Assembly: GCF_000155735.2 (NCBI RefSeq)
Contig: NC_020908.1
Location: 3,477,001 to 3,541,000 of the forward strand
DNA: 64,000 nucleotides
Reading direction: 5' to 3'
From: Octadecabacter arcticus 238
Lineage (GTDB): Bacteria; Pseudomonadota; Alphaproteobacteria; Rhodobacterales; Rhodobacteraceae
The stretch's first letter is position 1, and each line of letters begins with the position of its first letter. The notes beneath the pieces are model-generated. The model did no database searches. It saw nothing but the letters and a program-made list of their open reading frames with translations, and was not told the DNA's origin. A program made the translations under genes and the position numbers. This document shows, one piece after another, positions 8,715-17,145 of this stretch.

Positions 8715-10247
8715 ATGAGCACGAAACGCCGCGGCGGACGATCCAGACCAACCACATCCGGAACTCCACGGTCGCACAGCTATCGCCAGTTGCAGCACCC
8801 GTTCACGCCGCAGGCGATATTTTCGGAGGATGGGGTCGCGCGTATCCACGAAATGGCTTTGCGTGTGGTGCAAGACCTTGGCATCAAAATCCTACTGCCA
8901 GAGGCGCGGCAAATATTTGAGGCCGCAGGAGCATTGGTCGATCACGATACGCAAATTGTGAGGATCGGGTCGGATTTGGTAGAAGCCGCTTTGGCGACCA
9001 CGCCAACCTCCTACCGCCTGCGCGGACGGTCCGTCTTGCGTGATCAGATGTTTAAGGACGGTTCAATGCTGTTTGCACCCGGTGCCGGCTGCCCCAATGT
9101 GACTGACCTTGTGCGAGGCCGCAGAGCGGGGTCATTAGAAACCTATGAGGAGACGATCAAGCTGCAGCAGTCTTTCGATGTCATGCATGTCTTTGGGCCA
9201 TCCGCCGAACCCCAAGACGTTGCGCCCGCGCTTCGACACTATGAGATGATGCGGATTCAAATGGAATGCGGTGATAAACCAAACTTCGTTTATGCACGCG
9301 GGCGCGGACAGGTCGCGCAAAGCTTTGAGATGATCCAGCTTGGCAACGATATGGGCGCGCAGGCCTTTGATGATGACGTTTGGTGTTTTACCGTCATCAA
9401 CACAAATTCCCCACGCCAGCTTGATGTGCCAATGGCCGAAGGGATCATCGATTTTGCCCGCGCCAATCAGTTAAGTATCATCACGCCGTTTTGTCTAGCA
9501 GGGGCAATGGCACCTATCACGATTTCAGGCGCTTTGGTGCTGCAGCACGCGGAATGTTTGGCGGCCATCACCCTGGCACAACTCGCCCGCCCAGGTGCGC
9601 CAGTGGCCTACGGAGGCTTTAGCTCAAATGTGGATATGAAGTCTGGCTCGCCTGCCTTTGGCACGCCAGAACATATCAAACTGTCCATCGGCAGTGGGCA
9701 ATTGGCGCGCCACATCGGTCTGCCGTGGCGGTCCGCGACAGGTGCCGCATCCAACACAAATGACATGCAAGCCGCCACGGAAACTAACATGGCTCTTTGG
9801 GCCCAATTGCAAGCAAATGCGACCCTTACGGTGCATTCAGCAGGCTGGCTGGAGGGAGGATTGACGTTCGGCTACGAGAAATTCATCAACGACATCGAAG
9901 CCCTGCAAACCATTGCGGAACTGTGCCAGACAACACCTGAAGATGCTGAGAGTTTGGGGTGGTCAGCCCTCTCGGAGGTCGAACCGGGTGGGCATTTTTT
10001 CGCAACACAACATACAATGGATCGCTACAAGACCGCCTTCTATGAGCCGTTGGTTTCTGACCTCAGAAATCACGGCGCATGGCGTGATGACGGCGCCAAG
10101 TCCTCAGCGGAGCGTGCGACAAAAATCTGGCAAAACACCCTGCGTGATTTTAAAGCACCGCACGACAGTACCGCTGTGGCGGACCGCCTTGCGGCCTATA
10201 TCGAGAGCGGCAAAGCCAAAGGCGGCGCAGCGCCAGCAGACGGATGA
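8715..10247 (+). CDS. MttB-family (trimethylamine methyltransferase-like) protein, non-pyrrolysine
   Basis: 510 residues, matching the COG5598 MttB superfamily, whose members move a methyl group from a quaternary amine (glycine betaine, carnitine, proline betaine or unknown) to a corrinoid protein. Recognisable parts are RIHEMALRVVQDLGIKILLPEA, FAPGAGCPNVTDLVRGRR, the mid-barrel YGGFSSNVDMKSGSPAFGTPE and the tail HFFATQHTMDRYKTAFYEP. No in-frame TAG is present and the gene ends in TGA, so this is not the pyrrolysine enzyme that acts on trimethylamine. No corrinoid protein or MtbA-like partner lies nearby. IS remnants abut its 5' side, so its native promoter may be lost. Confidence 0.85.
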   Translation: MSTKRRGGRSRPTTSGTPRSHSYRQLQHPFTPQAIFSEDGVARIHEMALRVVQDLGIKILLPEARQIFEAAGALVDHDTQIVRIGSDLVEAALATTPTSYRLRGRSVLRDQMFKDGSMLFAPGAGCPNVTDLVRGRRAGSLETYEETIKLQQSFDVMHVFGPSAEPQDVAPALRHYEMMRIQMECGDKPNFVYARGRGQVAQSFEMIQLGNDMGAQAFDDDVWCFTVINTNSPRQLDVPMAEGIIDFARANQLSIITPFCLAGAMAPITISGALVLQHAECLAAITLAQLARPGAPVAYGGFSSNVDMKSGSPAFGTPEHIKLSIGSGQLARHIGLPWRSATGAASNTNDMQAATETNMALWAQLQANATLTVHSAGWLEGGLTFGYEKFINDIEALQTIAELCQTTPEDAESLGWSALSEVEPGGHFFATQHTMDRYKTAFYEPLVSDLRNHGAWRDDGAKSSAERATKIWQNTLRDFKAPHDSTAVADRLAAYIESGKAKGGAAPADG

Positions 10248-10301
10248 TCTATTTGGCTATACATCGAACGGCAGCGTCTGCTATATCTGTCCAATCCTAT
10301 A

Positions 10302-10541
10302 TCACCCCATGAGCGCCTTGCGCACAAGCGCGTCTTTTTCAGGGTATTTTGAGACGTCGACACCACGATCAGCGAGTGCTTCGCTCAGGTCACTTTGGCT
10401 CAAGGCTTCGATGGCCGCCGTTGTCATTTTCATGAAATTGACCCTAGTTTTGATCGGCGGATTGGTCTCGCCAAAGACGCTCCGGTTTTCGAACGAGAAT
10501 TCTCCTGCATATTTAGCCATAAAGTGGGTCAGAAATGTATT
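10302..10541 (-). pseudogene. 3' part of globin gene split by IS66
   Basis: Codes for the last 79 residues (INTFLTHFMAKYAGEFS onward to KDALVRKALMG) of a globin-like protein whose first 172 codons lie at 13762-14277. Removing the IS66 element and one copy of its 8-bp target duplication joins the two parts in frame (...DPRIRTSI-NTFLTHFMAKY...). Alone this piece has an ATG at 10520 but no Shine-Dalgarno, so it is probably not expressed as a protein. The tail LSQSDLSEALADRGVDVSKYP resembles a small helical extension after the globin fold. It converges on the MttB-family gene. Confidence 0.8.
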
Positions 10542-10549
10542 GATACTTG
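10542..10549. repeat. Target-site duplication GATACTTG, left copy
   Basis: GATACTTG directly outside the left IS66 end and again at 13762-13769 directly outside the right end. Eight bases is the usual IS66 target duplication. Confidence 0.95.
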
Positions 10550-11057
10550 GTAACTCCCAAGGACCCCATCGGATATCGGGTTTTGTGTTGCCCTTGCGAC
10601 GTTAGAGCCGAGCGATGATCTGTTGTGGTGATAGGGTGAGTGTTTCGAGGATATTGCCCCCGTGTTTTCTGACCGTCGAGATGACGGATCTGATGTCAGC
10701 GAAGACCTGCGCGCCCTCGAGGGTGCGGAAAGTTCCCTAGATTTCATGCGCAACTTCATCATGCGCAGGTCCCGTTCGGCCTGATTGTTGGTGAAGGGAA
10801 CTGTGAAGTCCGTAAGGAACCTTAGGACGTCATCACGGTAGTCACGCAAGCGGACCAGAAGGTTATGGCCTGGCCGCCTGGCTTTTCGGCCTCGCGCACC
10901 AGTGCGTCTAGCCAGTGGGTCTTGTCGCTCATGGAAGGCGAGGCCCTCGGTGAGGATCGCCATGTATTTGGTGAGGATGCCGTGGCCCTCCGTGCCAATA
11001 AGCGTGAGACAATTGACTGGCTAAAGTTTACACTTGAGGGCGTAGGAGAACGAACCC

Positions 11058-11540
11058 ATGGTTATGCCTTCACAATCACCACTTTCGCCAGATGCTGGAT
11101 CTGGAGCCGTTTTGGCCCCGACGTCGCCTCCCCGCGTTGTTAATGCGCCGTTGGCTCCCACAGCGGAACTGACGAGCATCCCGAAGCGACGCAACTTCAC
11201 AGCCAAATACAAACTGCGCATTCTGGATGAGACGGACCAAGTGGCAGACACTGGCGGGGTTTCCGCCATTCTACGGCGGGAGGGGCTTTATTCCTCTGCA
11301 CTGACCGATTGGCGCCGTGCGCGGGCGGCCGGCACATTGGGTGCATTGCAGCCAATGCGCCGTGGCCCACAAAAGGCACCTGCCAATCCATTGCAAGCTG
11401 AGCTGGCCAAGGCCAACCGTGAGGTGACAGCCTTGCGGCGCCGTCTGGATCAGGCGGAAGCCATCATTGCCATCCAAAAAAAAGTGGCGGGACTTCTGGA
11501 CGAGATGGAGCAGACGCAAGAGCGCAGCGGCAAATCATGA
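11058..11540 (+). CDS. IS3 transposase OrfA
   Basis: 160-residue OrfA: a helix-turn-helix region ([17 protein letters not shown] ... [20 protein letters not shown], about residues 44-90) and a C-terminal leucine-zipper-like coiled coil ([20 protein letters not shown]). It binds IS ends and pairs with OrfB. Its stop overlaps the OrfB start by ATGA. An A8 tract near its end is a likely -1 frameshift site giving an OrfAB fusion. No damage seen, so it could be functional. Confidence 0.85.
   Translation: MVMPSQSPLSPDAGSGAVLAPTSPPRVVNAPLAPTAELTSIPKRRNFTAKYKLRILDETDQVADTGGVSAILRREGLYSSALTDWRRARAAGTLGALQPMRRGPQKAPANPLQAELAKANREVTALRRRLDQAEAIIAIQKKVAGLLDEMEQTQERSGKS
11476..11484 (+). other. Probable -1 ribosomal frameshift site (A8G) of the IS3 element
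   Basis: Eight A followed by G near the end of orfA. Slipping back one base enters the orfB frame, which stays open without any stop from here to the orfB ATG at 11537. IS3 elements commonly make their transposase as an OrfAB fusion this way. Confidence 0.6.
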
Positions 11541-12550
11541 TGGCCGTCGCGATTGCATTGCCCACCGGCAGCGGCTTGACCTCGGCTGTCTGCGCCGCGC
11601 TATCATTATCGCGCGCGAGCGTTCTTCGACAGCGTGCGGCGCTGACGGCACCACCACGCACACGCCCACCGCGCGCAGCGTCTTCGCGGGCTCTGCCGGA
11701 AAGGGAAAGAGACCAGGTATTGCACCACCTGCGCGAACCCCGCTTTGCGGATCAGACGCCCACAGAGGTCTTTGCCACCTTGCTGGATGAAGGCACCTAT
11801 CTGTGTTCAATCCGCACGATGTATCGGATATTGGCCGCGCAGGGCGAAGTTGGCGAACGCCGCCGACAGCGCACACATCCCGTCTATCAAAAGCCTGAAC
11901 TTCTAGCTGAAGCCCCCAATCAGGTCTGGTCTTGGGACATCACCAAGCTGATGGGCCCGGTGAAATGGTCCTACTTCTATCTCTATGTCATTCTCGACAT
12001 CTTCAGCCGCCGCGTTGTTGGCTGGCGCGTCGAGCACGCGGAGAGCGCCAGCCAGTTCAAAGAGCTGTTCATCGACGCGATGGAAAAACACGAGGTTCCA
12101 CGCGATCAGCTGACATTGCATGCAGATCGCGGTGGGCCCATGAAGGCAAAGACGACAGCCCTGATGCTGGTTGATCTTGGTGTGCTCAAGTTCCACAGTC
12201 GGCCCCACACCTCAAACGACAACCCGTTCTCCGAAGCCCACTTCAAAACACTGAAATATCAGCCAGAGTTCCCCAAGAACTTTGAAACCATCGAGCAGGC
12301 TCGCGCATTCTGCCGCAGGTTCTTTGCATGGTATAACCAAGACCATCATCACGCCGGGATTGGTCTGATGACGCCCGACCAAATCCATTTTGGGCAGGCC
12401 CAAGAAATCTACACCGCGCGACAAGCAACACTAGACGCGGCATTCCTCGCCACGCCCGAACGCTTCGTACACAAACCACCAAAACCGCCTCAAATCCCGA
12501 CCGCCGTCTGGATCAACCCACCAAAACCAACCGAAGAAACCCAAGCCTAA
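11537..12550 (+). CDS. IS3 transposase OrfB (DDE integrase domain)
   Basis: 337-residue catalytic subunit. The rve core carries the DDE triad in [10 protein letters not shown] (Asp), [11 protein letters not shown] (Asp) and [13 protein letters not shown] (Glu), all intact; the HTH_21-like region ([20 protein letters not shown]) precedes it and a proline-rich tail follows. It overlaps OrfA by four bases and lies in the -1 frame relative to it. Together with matching ends and a target duplication this looks like a recently moved, possibly active element. Confidence 0.9.
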   Translation: MMAVAIALPTGSGLTSAVCAALSLSRASVLRQRAALTAPPRTRPPRAASSRALPERERDQVLHHLREPRFADQTPTEVFATLLDEGTYLCSIRTMYRILAAQGEVGERRRQRTHPVYQKPELLAEAPNQVWSWDITKLMGPVKWSYFYLYVILDIFSRRVVGWRVEHAESASQFKELFIDAMEKHEVPRDQLTLHADRGGPMKAKTTALMLVDLGVLKFHSRPHTSNDNPFSEAHFKTLKYQPEFPKNFETIEQARAFCRRFFAWYNQDHHHAGIGLMTPDQIHFGQAQEIYTARQATLDAAFLATPERFVHKPPKPPQIPTAVWINPPKPTEETQA

Positions 12551-13761
12551 AGTCCAAAAGCCACTGTCTCAAAGTCGTTGACACGTTCCGGGGTGAACCG
12601 ACGTGGGGAGTTCGGTCTCGCCTCGCCCCTGAGCCGCGCACTTGAGCTGATTGGCGCTGTTGAGCAGCACGCTCATCGCGCACGCCCACGGCTCCTTTTC
12701 GATTTCTTCGATGGCCTTGAGTTCCCGTAAATGATGCGCCCCGCACAGGGCGTGCGCGTCCACCCCACTCATATGGGCGTAATAGGACTTTCAGTGGTCA
12801 TGAACAATTGTCCCGCCGGTCAGGAAGGATGGAACAGCACCGCGCTTGGCGCTGATGCGATAATGCGTGAAGGCGAGATCGCTGATTGAGTGCAGCCAGT
12901 GCAGCTTACCAGCAACACGAAGTCCGGTCTCATCCAGATGCCGAACGCCGCCTTCATTGAGCCGGGCCAGAATGTGTTCGACGACGCCACCCAAGGTACG
13001 CGCTGTGCCGTTCACCCAGTTGGTCACGCTGGCCGCGCATAGGCTGGTGGCACCAAACAAATCACGCAGGAGTTGGCAGACCCGATCCTCGGGGATCAGC
13101 TGCTGAACATTGCAGTAGACCGCCGCCGCCCGAATGCGCTTACCGTATTGCACGTGTGCATTCACGCCATCGGGAAAGGTGGCTGTCGTCATGGCTCGGC
13201 AATGGCCACAACAATAAATCGCTGCCTGATGCTCTGTGACCTCCAGACGCGGCACCGGTATGTCATAAACCTGACGCCTCTCCACCGCCTTGATCATCCC
13301 AGCCGTCAAGCCATGCTGACAGGTGCCACAGGCCTCAGCCTCATGTCGCTCCACAAAGTCAGGCGTTGCTGTCTGACGTAGGGTGTCACCTCGGTGGCCA
13401 ACTTAGCCACCACTTTTCTTACCGGACTTACCACGCAGGCTACGCGGTACCGGCTTCTTCAACCCATCACTCGAAGGCGGCTTGCTGCTATTACTGCTGT
13501 TCTTGGCCAACTGACGCCGCAGATCCGCATTCTCTTGCGCCATGCTCGCCAACGCGGCTTCCAACTCGGCGATCCTGCGCAGAGCCGTGGCAAGGAGTTG
13601 TTCAAGAGCAGTAACTTGGTCCATTCCACCAATGATTCAGAGAAATCGTCACAGCGCCACGAAATTCAGACCACAACAGAAAATTCATGCGCCTAATGGC
13701 CAAGGAGACTCACATCAAAACTGACAAAAACCCGTTATCGGCTGGGGTGCTTGGGAGTTAC

Positions 13762-14277
13762 GATACTTGTTCGAATGCGCGGGTCATCGGTCATAACCGT
13801 GGATGAGGCATCAAGCGTGTCGCGCATCAACTGGGACCAACGTTTCGCCCCTTTCTCGTTCATCAGCTGGATCGCGTTGTGGGTATGATGGAAGCTCAAC
13901 CGAAACTCCGCACCGTGATAATATGGCCCTCCACCCATGACATCGATCCACATCGAGGCCTGCGTGTTAATGTGATGGCCAATGCCCCCAACCCGCGCGA
14001 AAACCGACCTGAACCAGTCTTCGTCTGCAAAAACTCTCTCATAGAAATTCTGCACAATAGTGACGATCGGGTCCTGCCCCAGCGCCGAGTAGAGCTGCCA
14101 AAACTGGATCGGCGTGGACTCATCACGTGGCGCGGTCAGCGAGATAATATGGGACATGCGATGTGCGTCGGCTGGCAGTAGGTTTTTCGCAATGGCCGCT
14201 GTGATGTAGTCACCCTGAATTTTTTCGGACATGTATCCGTGACGCGTCGGATGGTTGGATCCGTTGATTTTTGTCAT
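13762..14277 (-). pseudogene. 5' part of globin gene split by IS66
   Basis: First 172 codons of a truncated-haemoglobin-like protein. The globin core runs from about residue 56 (PIQFWQLYSALGQDPIVTIV) through FYERVFADEDWFRSVF, the conserved GGPYYHG and HHTHNAIQLMNEKGAKRWSQ, whose His is a likely proximal haem ligand. A Shine-Dalgarno GAGGGA precedes the ATG at 14277. After residue 172 the frame enters the IS66 end and stops after six foreign codons (13735). The restored protein would have 251 residues. It lies 123 bases downstream of the tail-sheath gene on the same strand and may share its transcript. Function (O2, NO or redox sensing) is not known. Confidence 0.85.
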
Positions 14278-14400
14278 TCGTCCCTCATGTCACCAAAGCT
14301 GCTGTCTTATTTTTCGGTTCAACTTCATATTAATGGGTTCGGGCCTGCGGGGTTTCAAGAGCGGTCCAACGCAACTGACAACAAACCCAAAAGGGATTAA

Positions 14401-15867
14401 TTATGTTTGCATCTGCTGCGTGAACGTCAAAACGACAAACTCCGCCGGATGCGTCATGGCCACCCCGATGGTCACGTTGAGGATACCATTCTGGATATCT
14501 GTCGCGGTCATCGTGGACCCAAGACCCACAGAGACCCAGTACGCAACCGCTGGTTTGGTCCCGGCCAGTGCCCCTTGTTTCCACAGATTTGCAAGAAAGT
14601 TTTCGAGAACCGCCTTAAGCGATGCCCATGTGCTGGCGTCGTTGGCTGCAAACACAAGCGCCTCACAGGCGATCTTGGCAGATTGTTCGATCAAGATCAT
14701 CGTCCGGCGCACTGAAATGTAACGCCAATCCTGGCTGTTGCCGTTAAGGGTTCGTGCGCCCCAAACCAACACGCCACGATTTGCAAACGTGCGGATCGCA
14801 TTTATAGCCATGCCGTTCAGCGGCACATTCAAGGCTTCTTGTTCTTGCGACGTGATATGAATTGTAGGGGACACAACATTTACAATCGACATGTTCGCAG
14901 GTGCTTTCCATGGGCCAATGTTACTATCTGTTTGGCAGATGACACCGGCCATGGCGGTGCTTGACGGCATGACGTTGATCTCCGCAAGCACGTCGCGCAT
15001 GGTCGCCGCGTAGGCAGGGCTTACTTGCAACATCGCTTGGTGAGGGATCGTTGCACCGTCACCAGTTTCGACTGTCGTGATGCTTGCCGCCAGTGTCTTC
15101 AATCTTGGGTTGGGATTGTTCGGGTCATCGGCCTCAGCCGTAACCTTCTTTTGCACTGACAATTTCAGATCATCGCTGAGATTAAGAAACGTGATCTCCG
15201 CGCTCTCAATCAGATTGGTGTTCAGCCAAGGGTAATAGGCGGCCCCATAGCCCAGCCCGTCAGCGCCCACATTACCATGGAAATTTTTGACAGGGTCGTT
15301 TGCACTCGAATCGCCAAATTTCTGATCGCCGCCAACCAAATCCAGAATCGCAATCCGGCTTCCCAACGTCTCGCAATGACTCAGGACCTCTTTGGCAATC
15401 GCACCCCATGCATCAACTTTCATCCACGCGGCGTCCGGTGTTAGAACCATTGTGGGCTCCTGCGTTGCCACAAGCGGCGCAAGTGCGCCAATGATGACGT
15501 CCTTGTTCGGCACGACCGCCTTGCCTGTGGCGTCGGTGTAGGGACCCACCGACACAATGTAGCAATCACCACCACCATTATCGTAGAAAAATTTCATACC
15601 GCGGTGCATCAGGAACGGTGTTGTGCAGGTGTATCGACCCGGTGTCTTGTCCTGCGCCACCGTCAGGTGTGGCCCGCCACCAAAGAAATTTTGGTATTCA
15701 GCGAATGAGCTGATCTTCGTCGGAACATTCGTCAGATCGGTGGTTCCGGTTTTTGCAAACTGCGAATAGCCGATGAAGACTGGGATGGCAGTTGTCACTT
15801 CGATTACTGAATTGGGAAACGCGTCTAATTCGGTGACATAAACGCCTGGTGTTTCAAGTTGGATCAT
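14401..15867 (-). CDS. Contractile tail sheath protein (phage / extracellular contractile injection system type)
   Basis: 488 residues. The start TPGVYVTELDAFPNSVIEV plus AIPVFIGYSQFA is the hallmark of sheath proteins of contractile tails, and the form with FPxSV...AIPxFIGY is common in extracellular contractile injection systems. The C-terminal half (GPWKAPANMSIVNVVSPTIH, WGARTLNGNSQDWRYISVRR, FLANLWKQGALAG) is the conserved sheath C-domain that links subunits. A Shine-Dalgarno GGGGAG lies six bases before the ATG. The gene looks intact, but no tube, baseplate, spike, AAA ATPase or second sheath gene is within this window, so it is an orphan here. The broken globin gene follows on the same strand. 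Confidence 0.85.
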   Translation of the reverse strand: MIQLETPGVYVTELDAFPNSVIEVTTAIPVFIGYSQFAKTGTTDLTNVPTKISSFAEYQNFFGGGPHLTVAQDKTPGRYTCTTPFLMHRGMKFFYDNGGGDCYIVSVGPYTDATGKAVVPNKDVIIGALAPLVATQEPTMVLTPDAAWMKVDAWGAIAKEVLSHCETLGSRIAILDLVGGDQKFGDSSANDPVKNFHGNVGADGLGYGAAYYPWLNTNLIESAEITFLNLSDDLKLSVQKKVTAEADDPNNPNPRLKTLAASITTVETGDGATIPHQAMLQVSPAYAATMRDVLAEINVMPSSTAMAGVICQTDSNIGPWKAPANMSIVNVVSPTIHITSQEQEALNVPLNGMAINAIRTFANRGVLVWGARTLNGNSQDWRYISVRRTMILIEQSAKIACEALVFAANDASTWASLKAVLENFLANLWKQGALAGTKPAVAYWVSVGLGSTMTATDIQNGILNVTIGVAMTHPAEFVVLTFTQQMQT

Positions 15868-16060
15868 CGATCGCTCCCCAAAAAATTTGGTGTTGATGGC
15901 TACGACGTCATGTCGAACGTCGATACCTATGACGGCTTCAGCCTAGCAGATCGGCAAGCGCGATGCCCATCGAACCCATGCTTCTTGGGCTCCCCAGACT
16001 TCGTATCGTGCCCAGATCATTCCTTTTATGATCCATTGTGACACTGAACTGGCATCTTTT

Positions 16061-16729
16061 TCAAACATCCAGAGGGTCGATCAAGTCTGGCCCGGACGCG
16101 CGGTTGGAATTGACCATCCGATCCACGCGATGGAATTTCAACGTTTCTTCGCCCGTGGCCTGCATCAGCGTCGCAGCCCCCTTACCGTCTTCGCCGAGCC
16201 AAAGCGCCCAGTCATCAGATTCAAGAATAACGGGAATGCGGTGGTGGATTTTGCCCATGGCGTCGTTTGCGCCGGTCGTGACGATGGCCACCGTCGCGCC
16301 CACCACGCCTTCATCGTCCGTCCAGTCCTGCCATATCGCGCCAAATGCAATTGAGGCTGTGTCGCTGCGTTGGATATACCATGGTAATTTTGTGCCATCG
16401 TCCAACCGCGTCCATTCGTAAAACCCCGACGCGGGGATGATGCAGCGTCGGGTCCGGCATGCCGCCTTGAACGCTGGCTTTTCAGCGATGGTTTCAGCAC
16501 GGGCATTTATCAGCAACGGGCCACCATTCGCCTTTTTATACCAATGCGGAATAAAGCCCCAGCGCATCGGGCGATAATGCCGCGCACCGTCTGTGCTGGT
16601 GATAGACGCGACCTGATCTGTCGGGCAAACATTATAATTCGGCACGTCGGGTAAATCGTTAGCGGGGGCAGCTGCGAACATTTGCGACATAGCATCATGG
16701 GGCAGCGTTATGGCCATGCGTCCGCACAT
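16061..16729 (-). CDS. SRAP-domain protein (YedK/HMCES), abasic-site shield
   Basis: 222 residues of the SOS-response-associated peptidase family, which covalently links its Cys2 to abasic sites in single-stranded DNA. Cys2 (MCGRM), Asn75 (INARAET), Glu105 (SGFYEW) and His162/163 (IHHRIPVIL) are all in place, so the protein should be active. Normal length. A downstream DUF1992 gene reads toward it from 17052 on the same strand with only 14 bases between, so they may be cotranscribed. Bases 15868-16060 hold no gene. Confidence 0.92.
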   Translation of the reverse strand: MCGRMAITLPHDAMSQMFAAAPANDLPDVPNYNVCPTDQVASITSTDGARHYRPMRWGFIPHWYKKANGGPLLINARAETIAEKPAFKAACRTRRCIIPASGFYEWTRLDDGTKLPWYIQRSDTASIAFGAIWQDWTDDEGVVGATVAIVTTGANDAMGKIHHRIPVILESDDWALWLGEDGKGAATLMQATGEETLKFHRVDRMVNSNRASGPDLIDPLDV

Positions 16730-16743
16730 CCCTTAATGCCCCA

Positions 16744-17052
16744 TCATTTGCGATACGCGTTGCGTGCAAGGTCGATCTTGGCGTCCATCAGCGACATATC
16801 TTTGAGAATGTCTGCCCGTTTGGTGCGGTCTGTGACGTCCGCCAGTTCGCTACGCAAACGCTCAAGTTCGCGCGAAAGCGACACGAATTCCGGCACAGCC
16901 CCGTTTTCGCGCATCAGGCGGTTCATCAGTGCGTTTTCGGGGTCTTCAGCGGACAGAAGCGGCTTGCCCAGCCCTGCCAGATCGTCAAACGCGCCGTCCT
17001 GCTGGGCAGCGTGAATGCGGGCATCGATAAGATCTTCAAGCGGGTGCGCCAT
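16744..17052 (-). CDS. DUF1992 / DnaJC28-like small protein
   Basis: 102 residues, MAHPLEDLIDARIHAAQQDG, then FDDLAGLGKPL and a helical charged tail. Matches DUF1992, named after its homology to part of DNAJC28; role unknown. The start at 17052 is preferred over 17079 because the family begins near this Met. Predicted soluble and mostly helical. It precedes the SRAP gene by 14 bases on the same strand. Confidence 0.8.
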   Translation of the reverse strand: MAHPLEDLIDARIHAAQQDGAFDDLAGLGKPLLSAEDPENALMNRLMRENGAVPEFVSLSRELERLRSELADVTDRTKRADILKDMSLMDAKIDLARNAYRK

Positions 17053-17089
17053 GGGGGCATGATAGCCAAGACGTTTCACAGGCGCAAAG

Positions 17090-17121
17090 AAAAACCCCGC
17101 CGCGATTGCGCGCAGCGGGGC
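17090..17121 (-). terminator. Rho-independent terminator after the 5'-nucleotidase gene
   Basis: Minus-strand stem CCCCGCTGCGCG...CGCGGCGGGG (17095-17120) followed by TTTTT, about 25 bases past the stop at 17146. Confidence 0.85.
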
Positions 17122-17145
17122 TCAGACGTGAGAGGCATCGGCCCC

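Larger units (their letters stand above)
11005..12571 (+). mobile_element. Intact IS3-family element inside IS66
   Basis: About 1.57 kb with ends TGAGACA...TGTCTCA (5'-TG...CA-3', as in IS3) and both genes intact. AAG occurs just outside both ends (11000-11002 and 12572-12574) as a 3-bp target duplication; two extra bases (CG) lie between the left AAG and TGAGACA, so the left end may be 11003. Removing one AAG plus the element restores the IS66 transposase frame, which supports these borders. Confidence 0.85.
10602..13624 (-). pseudogene. tnpC: IS66 transposase TnpC, multiply inactivated
   Basis: Read from 13624: leucine-zipper-like start (LLATALRRIAELEAALASM), KNSSNSSKPPSSDG, zinc-binding ERHEAEACGTCQHG, then QLIPEDRVCQLLRDLFG, RHLDETGLRVAGKLHWLH, HALCGAHHLRELKAI and the C-terminal PFTNNQAERDLRMMKLRMK. 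Breaks: TAA at 13403-13405 (in KKSGG*VGH), TGA at 12791-12793 (in IVHDH*KSYYAH, expected Trp), the IS3 insertion after 12572, and a one-base deletion near 10740 after LRMK that moves the end (GTFRTLEGAQVFADIRSVI...) to another frame. Rejoined across the IS3 it reads CQRLIGTEGHGILTKYM. The transposase is dead. Confidence 0.9.
10550..13761 (-). mobile_element. IS66-family element carrying a nested IS3 element
   Basis: Ends are defined by inverted repeats GTAACTCCCAAGGACCCC (left, 10550-10567) and its near-perfect complement GGGGTGCTTGGGAGTTAC (right, 13744-13761), with the GTAA outer ends typical of IS66. An 8-bp direct repeat GATACTTG flanks them. Without the inner IS3 the element is about 1.64 kb and carries only a tnpC-like gene, as in the simpler IS66 subgroup without tnpA/tnpB. 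The insertion splits a globin gene. Confidence 0.9.

Noticed and set aside
10529..10963. 144-codon frame as a complete gene
   Set aside because: It is the IS66 TnpC end read through a one-base deletion into flanking DNA; the true C-terminus lies in the other frame and stops at 10602.
14401..15867. Prophage around the sheath gene
   Set aside because: No integrase, capsid, portal, terminase, tube or baseplate gene nearby; flanks are housekeeping genes and IS elements.
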